Of a DNA stretch of 64,000 nt, positions 45,817-55,879 are shown one piece after another. The stretch is from Salipiger profundus (lineage in GTDB: Bacteria > Pseudomonadota > Alphaproteobacteria > Rhodobacterales > Rhodobacteraceae): assembly GCF_001969385.1 (NCBI RefSeq), contig NZ_CP014796.1:3055501-3119500 (forward strand), written 5' to 3'. The position numbers and the translations under genes were made by a program. The first letter of the stretch is position 1, and every line of letters starts with the position of its first letter. Below the pieces are notes generated by a model, which did not search any database, was not told the origin of the DNA, and saw nothing but the letters and a program-made list of their open reading frames with translations.

Positions 45817-47165
45817 GCGGGCACCTCCTGGGATGCGAGCCAGTCCGACCACGCGGATTTGGCCCGGTCGGTATAGGCCTTGTAGCGGTCACGGCGACCG
45901 CGGCGGCCCCCCTTGAGCCCGTCGACCGGGCGGAAGAGGCCGAAATTGACGTTCATCGGCTGGAAGGTCTTCGCCTCGGCCCCGCCGGTGATGTGGTGGA
46001 TCAGCGCGCCATGCGCGGTGTCCTGCGGGATCTCGGGCAGGCTGCGCCCGAGCAGCTCGGCCGCGGCCATGCGACCCGCCGCGAGGCCCATCGAGGCGGA
46101 TTCCACGTAGCCCTCGACGCCGGTGATCTGGCCGGCGAAGCGCACGTTCGGCTTGCCGCGCAGGCGCATCTGCCGGTCGAGCAGGGTGGGCGAGTTGAGG
46201 AAGGTGTTGCGGTGGATGCCGCCGAGACGTGCGAAACGCGCGTTCTCGAGACCGGGGATCATCCGGAAGACCTCGGCCTGCGCGCCGTATTTCATCTTGG
46301 TCTGGAAGCCGACGATGTTGAAGAGCGTTCCCAGCGCGTTGTCGCGGCGCAGTTGCACGACGGCATAGGCCTTTTCCTCGGGCTTGTGGGCGTTGGTCAG
46401 GCCGATGGGCTTCATCGGGCCGTGGCGCAGGGTCTCGCGACCGCGCTCGGCCATGACTTCGATCGGCAGGCAGCCGTCGAAGTAGCCGGCGGTCTCGCCC
46501 TCGTGGAACTCGGTCTTGTCGGCCGCCAGCAGGGCGTCGATGAAGGCCTCGTACTGGTCGCGGGTCATCGGGCAGTTGACGTAGGCGCGGCGCTCGTCCT
46601 CGGTCTCGCCCTTGTCGTAGCGCGACTGCAGCCAGGCGGTGTCCATGTCGATGCTCTCGGCGTAGACGATGGGCGCGATGGCGTCGAAGAAGGCGAGCGC
46701 ATCGGTCCCGGTCTCGCGCGCGATGGCCTGCCCGAGCGCATCCGAAGTGAGCGGGCCGGTGGCGAAGATCCACTGTCCGTCGTCGGGGATCTCGCTGATC
46801 TCCTCGTGGGAGACGCGGACGTTCGGGTGCGCGTGCAGCGTTTCGGTGACCATCTCGGAAAAGCGGTCGCGGTCCACGGCGAGCGCGCCGCCGGCGGGCA
46901 GGCGGTGGGCATGTGCCGCGCGCATCAGAAGGCCGCCGGCCTCGCGCATCTCCCAGTGCAGCAGCCCCACGGCGTTCTGCTCGTGGTCATCCGACCGGAA
47001 GGAGTTGGAGCACACCATCTCGGCCATGTTGCCGGTCCGATGCGCGAAGGTTTCCACCTGCGGGCGCATCTCGTGGAGGACCACGGAAACGCCCATCTCT
47101 GCGGCCTGCCAGGCGGCCTCGGACCCGGCCATGCCGCCGCCTACGATATGCAATGTCTCTGTCAT
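45813..47165 (-). CDS. trmFO: tRNA (uracil-54-C5)-methyltransferase, folate-dependent (TrmFO)
   Basis: The 450-residue flavoenzyme uses methylenetetrahydrofolate and FADH2 to make ribothymidine at position 54 of tRNA. It begins METLH-type with the dinucleotide motif [14 protein letters not shown] (about residues 5-18), then [19 protein letters not shown] [16 protein letters not shown] (with the conserved cysteine), and late [19 protein letters not shown]. Length agrees with the family. Gene order trmFO-Pmp3-gluQ is tightly overlapped. Copy F of the dispersed repeat lies upstream. Confidence 0.96.
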   Translation of the reverse strand: MTETLHIVGGGMAGSEAAWQAAEMGVSVVLHEMRPQVETFAHRTGNMAEMVCSNSFRSDDHEQNAVGLLHWEMREAGGLLMRAAHAHRLPAGGALAVDRDRFSEMVTETLHAHPNVRVSHEEISEIPDDGQWIFATGPLTSDALGQAIARETGTDALAFFDAIAPIVYAESIDMDTAWLQSRYDKGETEDERRAYVNCPMTRDQYEAFIDALLAADKTEFHEGETAGYFDGCLPIEVMAERGRETLRHGPMKPIGLTNAHKPEEKAYAVVQLRRDNALGTLFNIVGFQTKMKYGAQAEVFRMIPGLENARFARLGGIHRNTFLNSPTLLDRQMRLRGKPNVRFAGQITGVEGYVESASMGLAAGRMAAAELLGRSLPEIPQDTAHGALIHHITGGAEAKTFQPMNVNFGLFRPVDGLKGGRRGRRDRYKAYTDRAKSAWSDWLASQEVPA

Positions 47166-47253
47166 GCAGGGGCAGATAGGGGATCGGAGGGCCGGTGTTA
47201 AGGGGGGATGTCCCGGCGCGGTGACGGCACGCGGGCCGATGGGGGATGCGAAA

Positions 47254-47328
47254 GGGGGCTCTGCCCCCTCGCGCGCCCTGGGGCGCGCTCACCCCCCGAG
47301 GGTATTTTCGCAACCGGAGAAGGGGCGG
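47254..47328 (+). repeat. Dispersed intergenic repeat, copy F
   Basis: Hairpin GGGGGC-TCT-GCCCCC (47254-47268) and hairpin GCGCGCCC/GGGCGCGC (47271-47288) are followed by the core CCCCCCGAGGGTATTTTCG and CCGGAGAAGGGG. It begins three bases behind the cytochrome c stop (reading on the minus strand) and lies upstream of trmFO. Confidence 0.8.
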
Positions 47329-47330
47329 GG

Positions 47331-48230
47331 TCAGTTCATTGCCCCGCCGGCGGGGAGGGCCTTGAGGTAGGCGGCCACCGCGGTGCGGTCGGCCTCGGAG
47401 AGCTGGCCGAAGTTCTCGACGACCTCGACCATGTGACCGCCGACGCTGTCGAAATCGGGGGTGAAGCCGGTTTCGAGGTAGTAGGCGATGTCGGTGGCGC
47501 TCCAGTCGAGCTTGTCCGGGGTGAGGCCGGGAATGGTGCCGTCGCCGTTGGGGTTCGGGGCGCCGGTGAGCCAGGCCGAGCGGTCGAGCGCACCGAGCGC
47601 GTTGCGCGGCGTGTGGCATTCGCCGCAATGGGCCAGCGCCTCGACGAGGTAGCGCCCACGGGTGAGATCCTGGCCCTCGGCCTCGGTCATCACCCAGGCG
47701 TCGTCGAAGAACAGGCGCTTCCAGAGCCCGAGGCCACGGCGGACGTTGAAGGGGAATCCGACCTCGTGCGGCTGGCTCGGCGTGTCGGACGCAGGCAGCG
47801 TCTGCATGAAGGCCCAGAGGTCGACGAGGTCGCGCTGGTCCATGCGGGCGTAGGCGGTGTAGGGGAAGGCCGGGTAGAGATGCGCGCCCTCGGGCGAGAC
47901 GCCCCGCAGCACGGCGTTGGCGAAGTCTTCCTGGCTCCAGTCGCCGATGCCGTGGTCGGGATCGGGCGAGATGTTCGGGGCGATGAAGGTGCCGAAATCC
48001 GATGCGAAGCGCTGGCCGCCGGCGAGGACGCGCTTCTGGTCGCCCTCGGCGTCGGGCGCGTGGTGGCAGGACGCGCAGCCCGCGGCGGTGAAGACGGTCT
48101 CGCCGCGCGCGGGGTCGCCCTCGACCCCGTCGAAAGTGCCCTCGGGGAGGGTTTTGGGCGCAGAAATCACATAGCCGGCCCCGGCGAGGACGATCCCCGC
48201 CAGAGCCACCGTTCCAAGCAGCTTGCGCAT
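47331..48230 (-). CDS. Di-heme cytochrome c, membrane-anchored
   Basis: This 299-residue protein has an N-terminal membrane segment (LLGTVALAGIVLAGAGYVIS, about residues 4-23) and two haem-binding motifs, CASCH (52-56) and CGECH (202-206), each in a cytochrome c class I domain. The layout matches the cytochrome subunits of membrane dehydrogenases and related electron carriers in the periplasm. Its start is three bases downstream of the stop of the cytochrome c' gene, so both form one unit. Donor and acceptor are unknown; no dehydrogenase lies next to it. Confidence 0.92.
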   Translation of the reverse strand: MRKLLGTVALAGIVLAGAGYVISAPKTLPEGTFDGVEGDPARGETVFTAAGCASCHHAPDAEGDQKRVLAGGQRFASDFGTFIAPNISPDPDHGIGDWSQEDFANAVLRGVSPEGAHLYPAFPYTAYARMDQRDLVDLWAFMQTLPASDTPSQPHEVGFPFNVRRGLGLWKRLFFDDAWVMTEAEGQDLTRGRYLVEALAHCGECHTPRNALGALDRSAWLTGAPNPNGDGTIPGLTPDKLDWSATDIAYYLETGFTPDFDSVGGHMVEVVENFGQLSEADRTAVAAYLKALPAGGAMN

Positions 48231-48233
48231 CGA

Positions 48234-48692
48234 TCAGCCTTGCGGCGCGCGGTAGTCGTCGTGGCAGGCCTTGCAGGCGCCGCCGAGCTCGCCGAGCGCG
48301 GGGCCTATGGCTTCGGCGCCTTCGCCGGCGGCGGTCTGCATGGCTTCGGCCGCGTCACCGAGCGCCGACCACTTGGAGGCGAAATCCTCCCAGTTGTCCC
48401 AGATCTCGGCCTTGGCGCGGGTGCCGTCCATGTCCATCTCGGACGAGCCCTCGGGCCAGAGCGGCTGCTGGTGGATGGTGCTGACGGAGACAATCGACTC
48501 GGCGGCCATGGTGGCGGCATCGGCATCGTAGTCGACCTCGCCCTTGGCCATCGCGCCGAGGGTGCCGAGGTTGATCGCCAAGATCCGGAACTGACCCTGC
48601 CGCGCTTTCAGGTTGGCGGAATAATCCTGTGCCGCCGCGATGCCCGCGGTGCAGATGGAAAGCGCCGTGACGGCGGTAAGAATACGGTTCAT
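48234..48692 (-). CDS. Cytochrome c'/c556 family protein
   Basis: The 152-residue precursor has a signal peptide (MNRILTAVTALSICTAGIAAA) and a four-helix bundle sequence ending with one C-terminal haem motif, CKACHDDYR (140-148), as in cytochromes c' and c556. LKARQGQFRILAINLGTLGAMAKGE near the mature N-terminus provides the helix with the distal residue; a methionine is not obvious there. ATG 48692 is preferred over a TTG three bases earlier. It leads a two-gene run with the di-heme cytochrome. Confidence 0.92.
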   Translation of the reverse strand: MNRILTAVTALSICTAGIAAAQDYSANLKARQGQFRILAINLGTLGAMAKGEVDYDADAATMAAESIVSVSTIHQQPLWPEGSSEMDMDGTRAKAEIWDNWEDFASKWSALGDAAEAMQTAAGEGAEAIGPALGELGGACKACHDDYRAPQG

Positions 48693-48889
48693 CAAAGTCT
48701 CCCTGGCTCTATGCTGGTGCAGCTAGGCTGACAGGTCGCGGGCGCAAGTCCAGTGATTTTCGCGTGACATGCCGGTCGGGCGCCGACGCGCGAGGCGGCC
48801 GAGGGCAAAGCGGCCTGCGTGGTGGCGTCGATCATGGAGCGGGTGCCGTGGGCCGAACGCGCTTGCCGGACGCCGGCGCGCCGGCGGTG

Positions 48890-49075
48890 TCAGTGGCTGA
48901 GCCGCAGCGGCGCGCGCAGGCGGTCACCGGTCAGTGCTTCGGGCCAGCCGACCCAGCGCTCGACGGCGTAGATCAGAAGGCAGATCGCCACCACGGCGAG
49001 CACCAGCGTGACCTTGCGGGGCCCCGGCGGATTGCGGACCCAGCGGGCCATGCGGACCAGCCAGAGCGGGCTCAC
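48890..49075 (-). CDS. Small membrane protein coupled to hpt
   Basis: The 61-residue frame starts at GTG 49075, one base after the hpt stop, with GGAGG seven bases upstream inside hpt. The product has a basic N-terminus (RMARWVRNPPGPRK), one helix (VTLVLAVVAICLLIYAVERWVGW) and a short tail LTGDRLRAPLRLSH. I do not recognise a named family. The coupling and the good membrane profile make it likely real. The 197 bases behind it (48693-48889) hold no gene that I can support. Confidence 0.68.
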   Translation of the reverse strand: MSPLWLVRMARWVRNPPGPRKVTLVLAVVAICLLIYAVERWVGWPEALTGDRLRAPLRLSH

Positions 49076-49076
49076 C

Positions 49077-49619
49077 TCAGTCCTCCGGGAAGCGCACCTT
49101 GCCGATGAAGGGCAGGTTGCGGTTGCGCTGCGCGAAGTCGACCCCGTAGCCCACGACGAATTCGTCGGGGATCTCGAAGCCGGTCCAGTCGGCCTTGAGC
49201 GCGACCTCGCGGCGGGCGGGCTTGTCGAGGAGGGCAATGGTGCGCAGCTTGCGCGGCGCCCGTGACTGCAGCAGGCGCAGCACGTGGCTGAGGGTGAAGC
49301 CGGTGTCGACGATGTCCTCGACCACCAGCACGTCGCGGCCCTCGACCGGCGAGCGGAGGTCCTTGAGGATGCGCACCTCGCGGCTCGATTCCATGCCGTC
49401 GCCGTACGAGGAGGCCTCGAGGAAATCGACCTCGACCGGCAGGTTCAGCTCGCGCACGAGGTCGGCGATGAAGACGAAGCTGCCGCGCAGGAGGCCGACG
49501 ACCACGAGCTTGTCGGTGTCACCGAATTCCCGGGTGATCTCGCGCGCCAGTTCCTCGATCCGGGCCGCGATGGATTTCGCCGAGATCATCTCGTCCACGA
49601 CGTAGGGCCGTTCCGTCAT
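49077..49619 (-). CDS. hpt: Hypoxanthine phosphoribosyltransferase
   Basis: The 180-residue purine-salvage enzyme joins hypoxanthine or guanine to PRPP. The PRPP motif [14 protein letters not shown] (97-110), the [17 protein letters not shown] segment (38-54) and the flexible loop SSYGDGMES are visible; [20 protein letters not shown] closes the domain. It is transcribed divergently from the COQ10-like gene and coupled to a small membrane protein downstream. Confidence 0.95.
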   Translation of the reverse strand: MTERPYVVDEMISAKSIAARIEELAREITREFGDTDKLVVVGLLRGSFVFIADLVRELNLPVEVDFLEASSYGDGMESSREVRILKDLRSPVEGRDVLVVEDIVDTGFTLSHVLRLLQSRAPRKLRTIALLDKPARREVALKADWTGFEIPDEFVVGYGVDFAQRNRNLPFIGKVRFPED

Positions 49620-49704
49620 GCCATTCCCCTTGCATTGCCGGGCTCAGCATATGAAGAAACGCCCAGAGATTGTCACGCGATTAACGGGCGCTAGAAACAC
49701 AGAC

Positions 49705-50160
49705 ATGCCGACGCACTCCGAGACAAAACACCTGCCTTACACGGCGCAACAGATGTACGACCTTGTGGCCGACGTCGCGTCCTATCCGGAATTCCTGCCT
49801 TGGACCGCCGCCGCGCGCGTGCGCTCCCGCGAGGACAAGGGCGACCACGAGGTGATGCTTGCCGACCTCGTGATCTCGTTCAAGGTCTTCCGCGAACGCT
49901 TCGGCAGCCGGGTCACGCTCTATCCGCAGGACCACCGCATCGACACCGAGTATCTCGACGGGCCGTTCCGGCACATGATTTCGAACTGGCGGTTCGAGGA
50001 TGTCGAGGACGGCGGGGTGGACGTGCATTTCCACGTCGATTTCGAGTTCAAGAACCGCCTGCTGCAGGGCGCTGCGGGCATGTTCTTCTACGAGGCGATG
50101 CAGCGGATCGTGCGGGCCTTCGAACGGCGGGCGGCAGAGCTCTACGGCCCGGCCGCCTGA
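49705..50160 (+). CDS. COQ10/RatA-family START-like protein
   Basis: This 151-residue protein is a small helix-grip domain: LPYTAQQMYDLVADVASYPEFLPW (about residues 10-33) and VDVHFHVDFEFKNRLLQGAAGMFFYEAMQRIVRAFERRA at the end are strongly conserved in bacterial Coq10 homologues, also annotated as RatA toxins. In this lineage the ubiquinone-binding role in respiration is more likely than a toxin function. Start is ATG 49705; there is no antitoxin partner beside it. Confidence 0.9.
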   Translation: MPTHSETKHLPYTAQQMYDLVADVASYPEFLPWTAAARVRSREDKGDHEVMLADLVISFKVFRERFGSRVTLYPQDHRIDTEYLDGPFRHMISNWRFEDVEDGGVDVHFHVDFEFKNRLLQGAAGMFFYEAMQRIVRAFERRAAELYGPAA

Positions 50161-50164
50161 GCGG

Positions 50165-50644
50165 TCACTCGTCCGACAGCGCCTGTTGCAGCAGTTCGAG
50201 CGCGTGGTGCGTGGCCGCCGCGCGGACGTTGGCGCGGCCAAGGGCGCCGAAATCGACGGTTTCGGTGATCGTCTCGGTGGCGCCGGCGAGCCCGAAGCAG
50301 ACCCGGCCCTCGGGCTTCATCTCGGAGCCGCCGGGGCCTGCGACGCCCGAGATCGCCACGGCGAGATCGGCCTCGGCGGCGCGGCGCGCGCCTTCGGCCA
50401 TCTCCTGCACGACCTCTTCCGACACCGCGCCGTGGACTGACAGCGTTTCGGCATGCACGCCGAGCAGCTCCTGCTTGGCGGCGTTGGAGTAGACCACGTA
50501 GCCGCGGTGGAAGATGTCCGACGAGCCGGCGATGTCGGTGATCGCGGCGGAAACCATGCCGCCGGTGCAGCTTTCGGCGGTGGTGACGGTGGCGCCGCGT
50601 GCGCGGGCGCGGGCGAGGATGTCGCGGGCGATGACTTCGGTCAC
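50165..50644 (-). CDS. pncC: CinA C-terminal-type nicotinamide-nucleotide amidohydrolase (PncC)
   Basis: This 159-residue protein corresponds to the CinA C-terminal domain: TTAESCTGGMVSAAITDIAGSS (about residues 20-41) and GVAGPGGSEMKPEGRVCFGLA (about 108-128). PncC deamidates nicotinamide mononucleotide in the pyridine nucleotide cycle in the cytosol. The GTG at 50644 overlaps the pgpA stop (GTGA), so the three genes ispDF, pgpA and pncC are translationally linked. Confidence 0.92.
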   Translation of the reverse strand: MTEVIARDILARARARGATVTTAESCTGGMVSAAITDIAGSSDIFHRGYVVYSNAAKQELLGVHAETLSVHGAVSEEVVQEMAEGARRAAEADLAVAISGVAGPGGSEMKPEGRVCFGLAGATETITETVDFGALGRANVRAAATHHALELLQQALSDE

Positions 50645-51126
50645 ATCAGGACTCCATGGGCGAGGCCGGCAAGGATGATCGACACGATAGCAGAAAACAC
50701 GCCCGCGATCACGTCGTCGAGCATGACGCCCATGGCGTCGCCCCGGCGGTCGGCACGGCCGACGAGCCACGGCTTCCATATGTCGAAGAGCCGGAACAGC
50801 AGGAACCCCGAGACCCAGCCTGGCCACAGGCGCCAGAACTCGACCGACATCATCATCGCGCCGTAACCCACCGGGAACAGGGCGATCCACTGGCCGACGA
50901 CCTCGTCGATGACGATCCACGAGGGGTCGTGGTCGGTGGCGTCCTCGGTGAGCCTGCGGGTGGCCCAGAGCCCCAGCGCAAAGGCCGCGACGGTGGCCGC
51001 GATCAGCAGCCAGAAGCCACCGATGAGCAGGATCGCATAGGCCACCGGCAGCGCCGCGAGCGAGCCCCATGTGCCCGGCGCGGGCTTCAGGAAGCCGACG
51101 TAGAAGAAGGAGGCAATGGCTTTCAT
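50641..51126 (-). CDS. pgpA: Phosphatidylglycerophosphatase A
   Basis: The 161-residue membrane enzyme dephosphorylates phosphatidylglycerophosphate to phosphatidylglycerol. [18 protein letters not shown] (about residues 13-30), [13 protein letters not shown] and [14 protein letters not shown] with the conserved acidic residues are family signatures; three or four helices are predicted. Its start overlaps the ispDF stop by four bases and its stop overlaps the pncC start. Confidence 0.95.
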   Translation of the reverse strand: MKAIASFFYVGFLKPAPGTWGSLAALPVAYAILLIGGFWLLIAATVAAFALGLWATRRLTEDATDHDPSWIVIDEVVGQWIALFPVGYGAMMMSVEFWRLWPGWVSGFLLFRLFDIWKPWLVGRADRRGDAMGVMLDDVIAGVFSAIVSIILAGLAHGVLM

Positions 51127-52256
51127 GATCTCACCAGCGTTGCTGTTGCGATGGCGGCGATACCCTCTTCGCGGCCGGTGAAACCGAGCCGTTCCGAGGT
51201 GGTCGCCTTGATCGAGATGCGGTCGGGCGCGATCCCGGTGATGCGCGCCATTTCTGCTGTCATGTCAGGGGCGTGCGGGCCGATCTTCGGGCGCTCGCAG
51301 ATGAGCGTGAGATCGACGTTCGAGACCGTGAACCCCCTGGAGCGGGCGAGGTCTACCGCGTGGCGCAGGAAGATCTCGCTGGCGGCCCCCTTCCACTGCG
51401 GGTCGGTCGGCGGGAAGTGGCGGCCGATGTCGCCCTCGGCCATGGCACCGTAGAGCGCGTCGGTGACCGCGTGCATGCCGACGTCCGCGTCGGAATGTCC
51501 CTGCAGCCCGCGTCCGTGCGGGATGGTCACGCCGCAGAGCACGACGTGATCGCCGGGGCCGAAGCGGTGCACGTCGTAGCCGTTGCCGAGCCGGATATCC
51601 ATCGCGTCCTCCTTCATGGTGGCATGGGCCCGCGCGAAATCGTCGGGGCCGGTGATCTTCAGGTTGCGTTCCTCGCCCGGAACGATGGCAACGTCCAGCC
51701 CCGCGGCGCGGGCGACCTCGACGTCATCGGCGGCGCCGCCGGGGTGGGCGGCATGGGCGGCGCGGATCTCGGCGTAGCGGAAGCCCTGCGGCGTTTGCGC
51801 CCGGAACAGCCCGGTGCGGTCCTGCGTGCCGGTCACGATGTCGCCAGCACCGGTCCAGAGCGCGTCGGTCACCGGCAGCGCCGGGGCGGCGCCGGGCGCG
51901 CGGTCGAGTGCCTCGACGACCGCGTCGATCAGCCGCCGCGATACGCAGGGGCGCGCCACGTCGTGGATCAGCACGCGGTCGGGCGGAGTCTCGGCCAGCG
52001 CCTCCAGACCGGCCCGGACCGAGCCCGCACGGTCCGCCGCGCCGTCGATAAGCGTCACCGGCAAACCCTCGCTCACATCCTCGGCACGGGCCCGGTCGTC
52101 GGGGTGGATCACGAGGATGATCCGTGGCAGGTGAGCAAAGGCTTCGAGGGTCCAGCGCGCCACCGGGCGACCGGCCAGGTCCCGCCACTGCTTGGGCAGT
52201 CCGCCACCCGCGCGGGTGCCCCGGCCGGCGGCGACGATGATGGCGGCGATGTCCAT
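51123..52256 (-). CDS. ispDF: Bifunctional IspD/IspF enzyme (MEP pathway)
   Basis: The 377-residue fusion joins 2-C-methyl-D-erythritol 4-phosphate cytidylyltransferase (residues 1 to about 217: [37 protein letters not shown]) to 2,4-cyclodiphosphate synthase (from M219: [37 protein letters not shown]). Both sites look complete. The fusion is typical for alphaproteobacteria and delivers isoprenoid precursors. ATG 52256 ([11 protein letters not shown]) is clear. It leads the pgpA-pncC run and is divergent to dusB. Confidence 0.96.
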   Translation of the reverse strand: MDIAAIIVAAGRGTRAGGGLPKQWRDLAGRPVARWTLEAFAHLPRIILVIHPDDRARAEDVSEGLPVTLIDGAADRAGSVRAGLEALAETPPDRVLIHDVARPCVSRRLIDAVVEALDRAPGAAPALPVTDALWTGAGDIVTGTQDRTGLFRAQTPQGFRYAEIRAAHAAHPGGAADDVEVARAAGLDVAIVPGEERNLKITGPDDFARAHATMKEDAMDIRLGNGYDVHRFGPGDHVVLCGVTIPHGRGLQGHSDADVGMHAVTDALYGAMAEGDIGRHFPPTDPQWKGAASEIFLRHAVDLARSRGFTVSNVDLTLICERPKIGPHAPDMTAEMARITGIAPDRISIKATTSERLGFTGREEGIAAIATATLVRS

Positions 52257-52350
52257 GGCGGGGCTCCTCTCTTGCGCGCCATTCTCTAGGCGCTGACGGT
52301 GCGCTGCGCAATGCGTGGCCCCTGATTGCCTAAAAACTAGGCGCACGAGC

Positions 52351-52366
52351 TCTTGTCGCGACAAGA
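52351..52366. promoter_or_regulatory. 16-bp perfect palindrome, candidate operator
   Basis: TCTTGTCGCGACAAGA is a perfect palindrome in the 180-base divergent region between ispDF and dusB-ntrBC. A hairpin-forming GCCTA-AAAAC-TAGGC lies just left of it at 52328-52342. TTGTCG inside the palindrome could serve as a -35 element in either direction. It may bind a dimeric regulator of the dusB-ntrBC operon; which one cannot be read from sequence. Confidence 0.5.
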
Positions 52367-52436
52367 ACAGGGCTGAACGATTGAATATGCGTCGCGGGCG
52401 GGTTACCTCCCAAGCATCTGCACAAGGAATAGGCGT

Positions 52437-53420
52437 TTGAAACTGTCTCTGGGCGACCGGACGATCACTCCTCCCGTCATGCTGGCACCGCTGGCCGGAA
52501 TCACGGATCTGCCCTTCCGCAGCCTCGTGTCCCGCTGGGGCGCGGGCCTTGTCGTGTCCGAGATGATCGCGAGCGGCGAGTTTCTCACCGAGCGCCCCGG
52601 CACACGTGAGAAGGCCGAACTGGGCGCCGGGATCGAGAACACCTCGGTCCAGATCGCCGGCCGCGCCCCCGAGCCGATGGCCGAGGCCGCGCGCCGGGTC
52701 GCCGACATGGGCGCCCGCGTCATCGACATCAACATGGGCTGCCCGGCGAAGAAGGTGACCGGCGGCTATTCCGGTTCTGCGCTTCTGCGCGATCTCGACC
52801 ATGCGCTGCGCCTGATCGAGGCGGTGGCCGAGGCGGTCGACGTGCCGGTGACGCTCAAGACCCGGCTGGGCTGGGATCACGACACGCTCAACGCCGCCGA
52901 GCTCGCGCCGCGCGCCGAGGCTGCGGGCGTCCGGATGCTGGTCATCCACGGCCGCACCCGCTGCCAGTTCTACAAGGGTCGCGCCGACTGGGCGGCGATC
53001 CACGCGGTCAAGCAAGCGGTGTCGATCCCGGTCGTCGCCAACGGAGACATCACCGATGCCGCCTCTGCCCGCGAGGCGCTGCGCCTGTCCGGCGCCGACG
53101 GCGTGATGGTCGGACGCGGGGCGCAAGGCGCGCCCTGGAAGCTCGCCGAGATTTCGCACGCGCTTTACGGCACGCCCGCCCCCGAGATCCCGCAAGGCCG
53201 GGAACTGACCGAGATCGTGCGCGACCATTACGCCGCGATGATCGACTTCTACGGCCCCGAGCTTGGCGTGCGCTGCGCCCGCAAGCACCTTGGCTGGTAC
53301 ATGGACGCGGCGGGCACCGAGCCTGCCATGCGCCGCGCGGTGCTGACCGAGCGCGACCCGGCCCGCGTGCTGGCCCAACTCAAACCCGCGCTCGAAGACG
53401 CGCTAATGGAGGCCGCATGA
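52437..53420 (+). CDS. dusB: tRNA-dihydrouridine synthase DusB (NifR3)
   Basis: The 327-residue FMN enzyme reduces uridines in the D-loop of t[19 protein letters not shown] (about 14-29), the catalytic cysteine in [19 protein letters not shown] (C102), [15 protein letters not shown] and [12 protein letters not shown] are the Dus motifs. The start is a TTG (52437) behind AAGGA; no ATG fits. It is the first gene of the nitrogen-regulation operon and overlaps ntrB (ATGA), the nifR3-ntrB-ntrC order known from Rhodobacter. Confidence 0.95.
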   Translation: MKLSLGDRTITPPVMLAPLAGITDLPFRSLVSRWGAGLVVSEMIASGEFLTERPGTREKAELGAGIENTSVQIAGRAPEPMAEAARRVADMGARVIDINMGCPAKKVTGGYSGSALLRDLDHALRLIEAVAEAVDVPVTLKTRLGWDHDTLNAAELAPRAEAAGVRMLVIHGRTRCQFYKGRADWAAIHAVKQAVSIPVVANGDITDAASAREALRLSGADGVMVGRGAQGAPWKLAEISHALYGTPAPEIPQGRELTEIVRDHYAAMIDFYGPELGVRCARKHLGWYMDAAGTEPAMRRAVLTERDPARVLAQLKPALEDALMEAA

Positions 53421-54502
53421 ACAGCGAGCTTCAGATGCAGCTCTGGTCGTCGCTCCCGGTGCCGGCCATTCTCCTCGATGCGGAGGAGCGGATCGCCGAC
53501 ATGAACCCGGCGGCCGAGGGCTTCATGAACAACTCGGCGAAATGGCTGATCGGCCAGCCGATCTGGGACCGGCTGGCGGTAGACGCCCCGCTCGAGGAAA
53601 GCCTTGCGCGGGCCCGCGAGAACGGCACACCGCTTTTCGTCAACGACGTGGATGTGGGCACCGGCGCCCGCGCTCCGCTGGTCTGCAATCTCCAGATCGC
53701 ACCGGTGCAGGGGTATCCCGGCTGGTTCATCATGCTCATCAGCCCGCGCGAGCTCGCCGGCCGCATGACCCAGAGCCACTCGGTGAAGTCGGCGGCGAAA
53801 TCGGCCATCGGCATGGCCGAGATGCTGGCGCACGAGATCAAGAACCCGCTTGCCGGCATCACCGGTGCGGCGCAGCTGCTGTCGATGAACCTCGGCAAGG
53901 ACGACCTCGAGCTGACGGATCTGATCGTCGCCGAGACCCGCCGCATCGTGAAGCTGCTCGAGCAGGTGGAGCAGTTCGGCAACCTCTCGGTGCCCGAGAA
54001 GAAGCCGGTCAACATCCACGACGTGCTCGACCGGGCGCGGCGCTCGACGCAGCTTGGCGTCGGCGCGCACATGAAGTTCATCGAGGATTACGATCCCTCG
54101 CTGCCGCTGGCCTACGGCGACCCGGACCAGCTTCTCCAGGTGGTGCTGAACCTGCTGAAGAACGCCGCCGAGGCCGCCGATGCCAAGGCCGGTGGCACCA
54201 TCCGCCTGCGCACTTTCTACGAGCATTCCTTCCGGATGCGGCGCGAGGACGGGACGACCCAGAAGTTGCCGTTGCAGATCGAGGTCGTCGACGACGGCCC
54301 CGGCCTGCCGAACGACATCAAGGGCGATGTGTTCGACCCCTTCGTTTCGGGGAAAGAGAACGGCACGGGGCTGGGCCTCGCGCTGGTCAGCAAGATCATC
54401 TCGGACCATGACGGCTGGATTTCCGTGGACTCCGTTCCCGGCCGCACGGTCTTTCGCATTTCGCTTCCGCGCGCCCCGCGCGAGACAGAGGAGAAGAGCT
54501 AA
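53417..54502 (+). CDS. ntrB: Nitrogen regulation sensor kinase NtrB
   Basis: The 361-residue soluble histidine kinase has an N-terminal PAS domain ([24 protein letters not shown], about residues 13-36), the phospho-acceptor motif [20 protein letters not shown] with H139, and an ATPase domain with [16 protein letters not shown] and [17 protein letters not shown]. It phosphorylates or dephosphorylates NtrC in response to PII proteins. It overlaps dusB and ntrC at both ends, so stoichiometric production is likely. Confidence 0.96.
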   Translation: MNSELQMQLWSSLPVPAILLDAEERIADMNPAAEGFMNNSAKWLIGQPIWDRLAVDAPLEESLARARENGTPLFVNDVDVGTGARAPLVCNLQIAPVQGYPGWFIMLISPRELAGRMTQSHSVKSAAKSAIGMAEMLAHEIKNPLAGITGAAQLLSMNLGKDDLELTDLIVAETRRIVKLLEQVEQFGNLSVPEKKPVNIHDVLDRARRSTQLGVGAHMKFIEDYDPSLPLAYGDPDQLLQVVLNLLKNAAEAADAKAGGTIRLRTFYEHSFRMRREDGTTQKLPLQIEVVDDGPGLPNDIKGDVFDPFVSGKENGTGLGLALVSKIISDHDGWISVDSVPGRTVFRISLPRAPRETEEKS

Positions 54503-55875
54503 TGGATGGCACGGTTCTTGTCGCAGACGACGACCGCACGATCCGCACGGTCCTGACACAGGCCCTCACGCGTGCGGGTTGCAAGGTGCACGCCACCAGC
54601 TCGCTCACCACGCTGATGCGCTGGGTGGGCGAGGGCAAGGGCGACGTCGTCATCTCGGACGTGGTCATGCCCGACGGCAACGGGCTCGAGATGCTGCCGA
54701 AGATCCACCAGGACCGGCCCGAGCTGCCGGTCATCGTGATCTCGGCGCAAAATACCATCATGACGGCGATCCAGGCCGCCGAGGCCGAGGCATACGACTA
54801 CCTGCCCAAGCCCTTCGATCTGCCGGACCTGATGAAGCGCACGGCCAAGGCGCTCGACAACCGCAACCGCGCGCCGAAGCGCGAGGAAACCGCGACGATC
54901 GGCGCCGACAGCCCCGACGAGTTGCCGCTGGTGGGCAAGACGCCGGCGATGCAGGCGCTCTACCGGCTGGTGGCGCGGGTGATGAACACCGATCTTCCGG
55001 TGCTGATCTCGGGCGAGAGCGGCACGGGCAAGTCGCTGATCGCGCGCGCGATCCACGACTTCTCGGACCGCCGCACGCTGCCGTTCGTCACCGTCACCGG
55101 CGGTGACCTGTCCGATCTCGAGGGCCCGAGCCGGGTGCTTGCCCGGGTCAAGGGCGGCACGCTGCTGATCGACGAGATCACCGACATCTCGGACGACATC
55201 CAGGCACGCATCGTGCGGATGATGGACATTCCCGGCGAACACGTGCCGCGCTTCATGGCCACCAGCCAGGGCGATCTCGCGCAGGCGATGGACGAGGGCC
55301 ACGTGCGGCAGGATCTCTACTACCGCCTCTCGGGGGCGACGATCAACGTGCCGGCCCTGCGCGAGCGGGTCGAGGACATCGCGCTGCTGACCGAGCATTT
55401 CCTTGCCCGGGCCGAGCGCGAGGGGGCGCCGAAGCGGTGGCTGTCTAAGGACTCGGCCGAGCTTTTCCGCGCCTACAGCTGGCCCGGCAACGTGCGCCAG
55501 CTCGAGAACTCGGTCCGACGCCTGTCGCTGACCTCGCGCGCCGAGGAAATCAGCCGCGCCGAGGTCGAGGCGGTGCTCGGCAACCAGCCCGACACTGGCC
55601 CGATCCTGCGCGGCGGCGATGCCGAGAAGCTCGGGACCTCGGTCGCGCGGCATCTGCGTCGCTATTTCGACCTGCACGGCAACATGCTGCCGCCGCCGGG
55701 GCTCTATGCGCGGATCCTCAAGGAGGTCGAGGCGCCGCTGATCGAGATCGCGCTCGAGGCGACGGGCGGAAATCAGGCGAAATGCGCCGATCTTCTGGGA
55801 ATCAATCGCAATACTTTGCGCAAGAAGATCACCGATCTGGATATTCGCGTGACACGCCGCCGCAAACTGATGTAA
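54502..55875 (+). CDS. ntrC: Nitrogen regulator NtrC, form without GAFTGA loop
   Basis: This 457-residue response regulator has a receiver domain with phospho-site D53, an AAA+ domain with Walker A GESGTGKS (171-178) and Walker [10 protein letters not shown] (218-226), and a Fis-type helix-turn-helix ([21 protein letters not shown], about 430-450). Between PFVTVTGG (195-201) and RVKGG (215-219) only some 20 residues remain where sigma-54 activators have about 45 including ELFGHxxGAFTGA. This is the known Rhodobacter type that activates the sigma-70 holoenzyme. It should control ammonium-limited nitrogen uptake. Confidence 0.96.
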   Translation: MDGTVLVADDDRTIRTVLTQALTRAGCKVHATSSLTTLMRWVGEGKGDVVISDVVMPDGNGLEMLPKIHQDRPELPVIVISAQNTIMTAIQAAEAEAYDYLPKPFDLPDLMKRTAKALDNRNRAPKREETATIGADSPDELPLVGKTPAMQALYRLVARVMNTDLPVLISGESGTGKSLIARAIHDFSDRRTLPFVTVTGGDLSDLEGPSRVLARVKGGTLLIDEITDISDDIQARIVRMMDIPGEHVPRFMATSQGDLAQAMDEGHVRQDLYYRLSGATINVPALRERVEDIALLTEHFLARAEREGAPKRWLSKDSAELFRAYSWPGNVRQLENSVRRLSLTSRAEEISRAEVEAVLGNQPDTGPILRGGDAEKLGTSVARHLRRYFDLHGNMLPPPGLYARILKEVEAPLIEIALEATGGNQAKCADLLGINRNTLRKKITDLDIRVTRRRKLM

Positions 55876-55879
55876 AAGA

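Noticed and set aside
49705..50160. Type II toxin RatA
   Set aside because: The family name is used for E. coli RatA, but there is no antitoxin partner and alphaproteobacterial members fit Coq10-type ubiquinone binding better.
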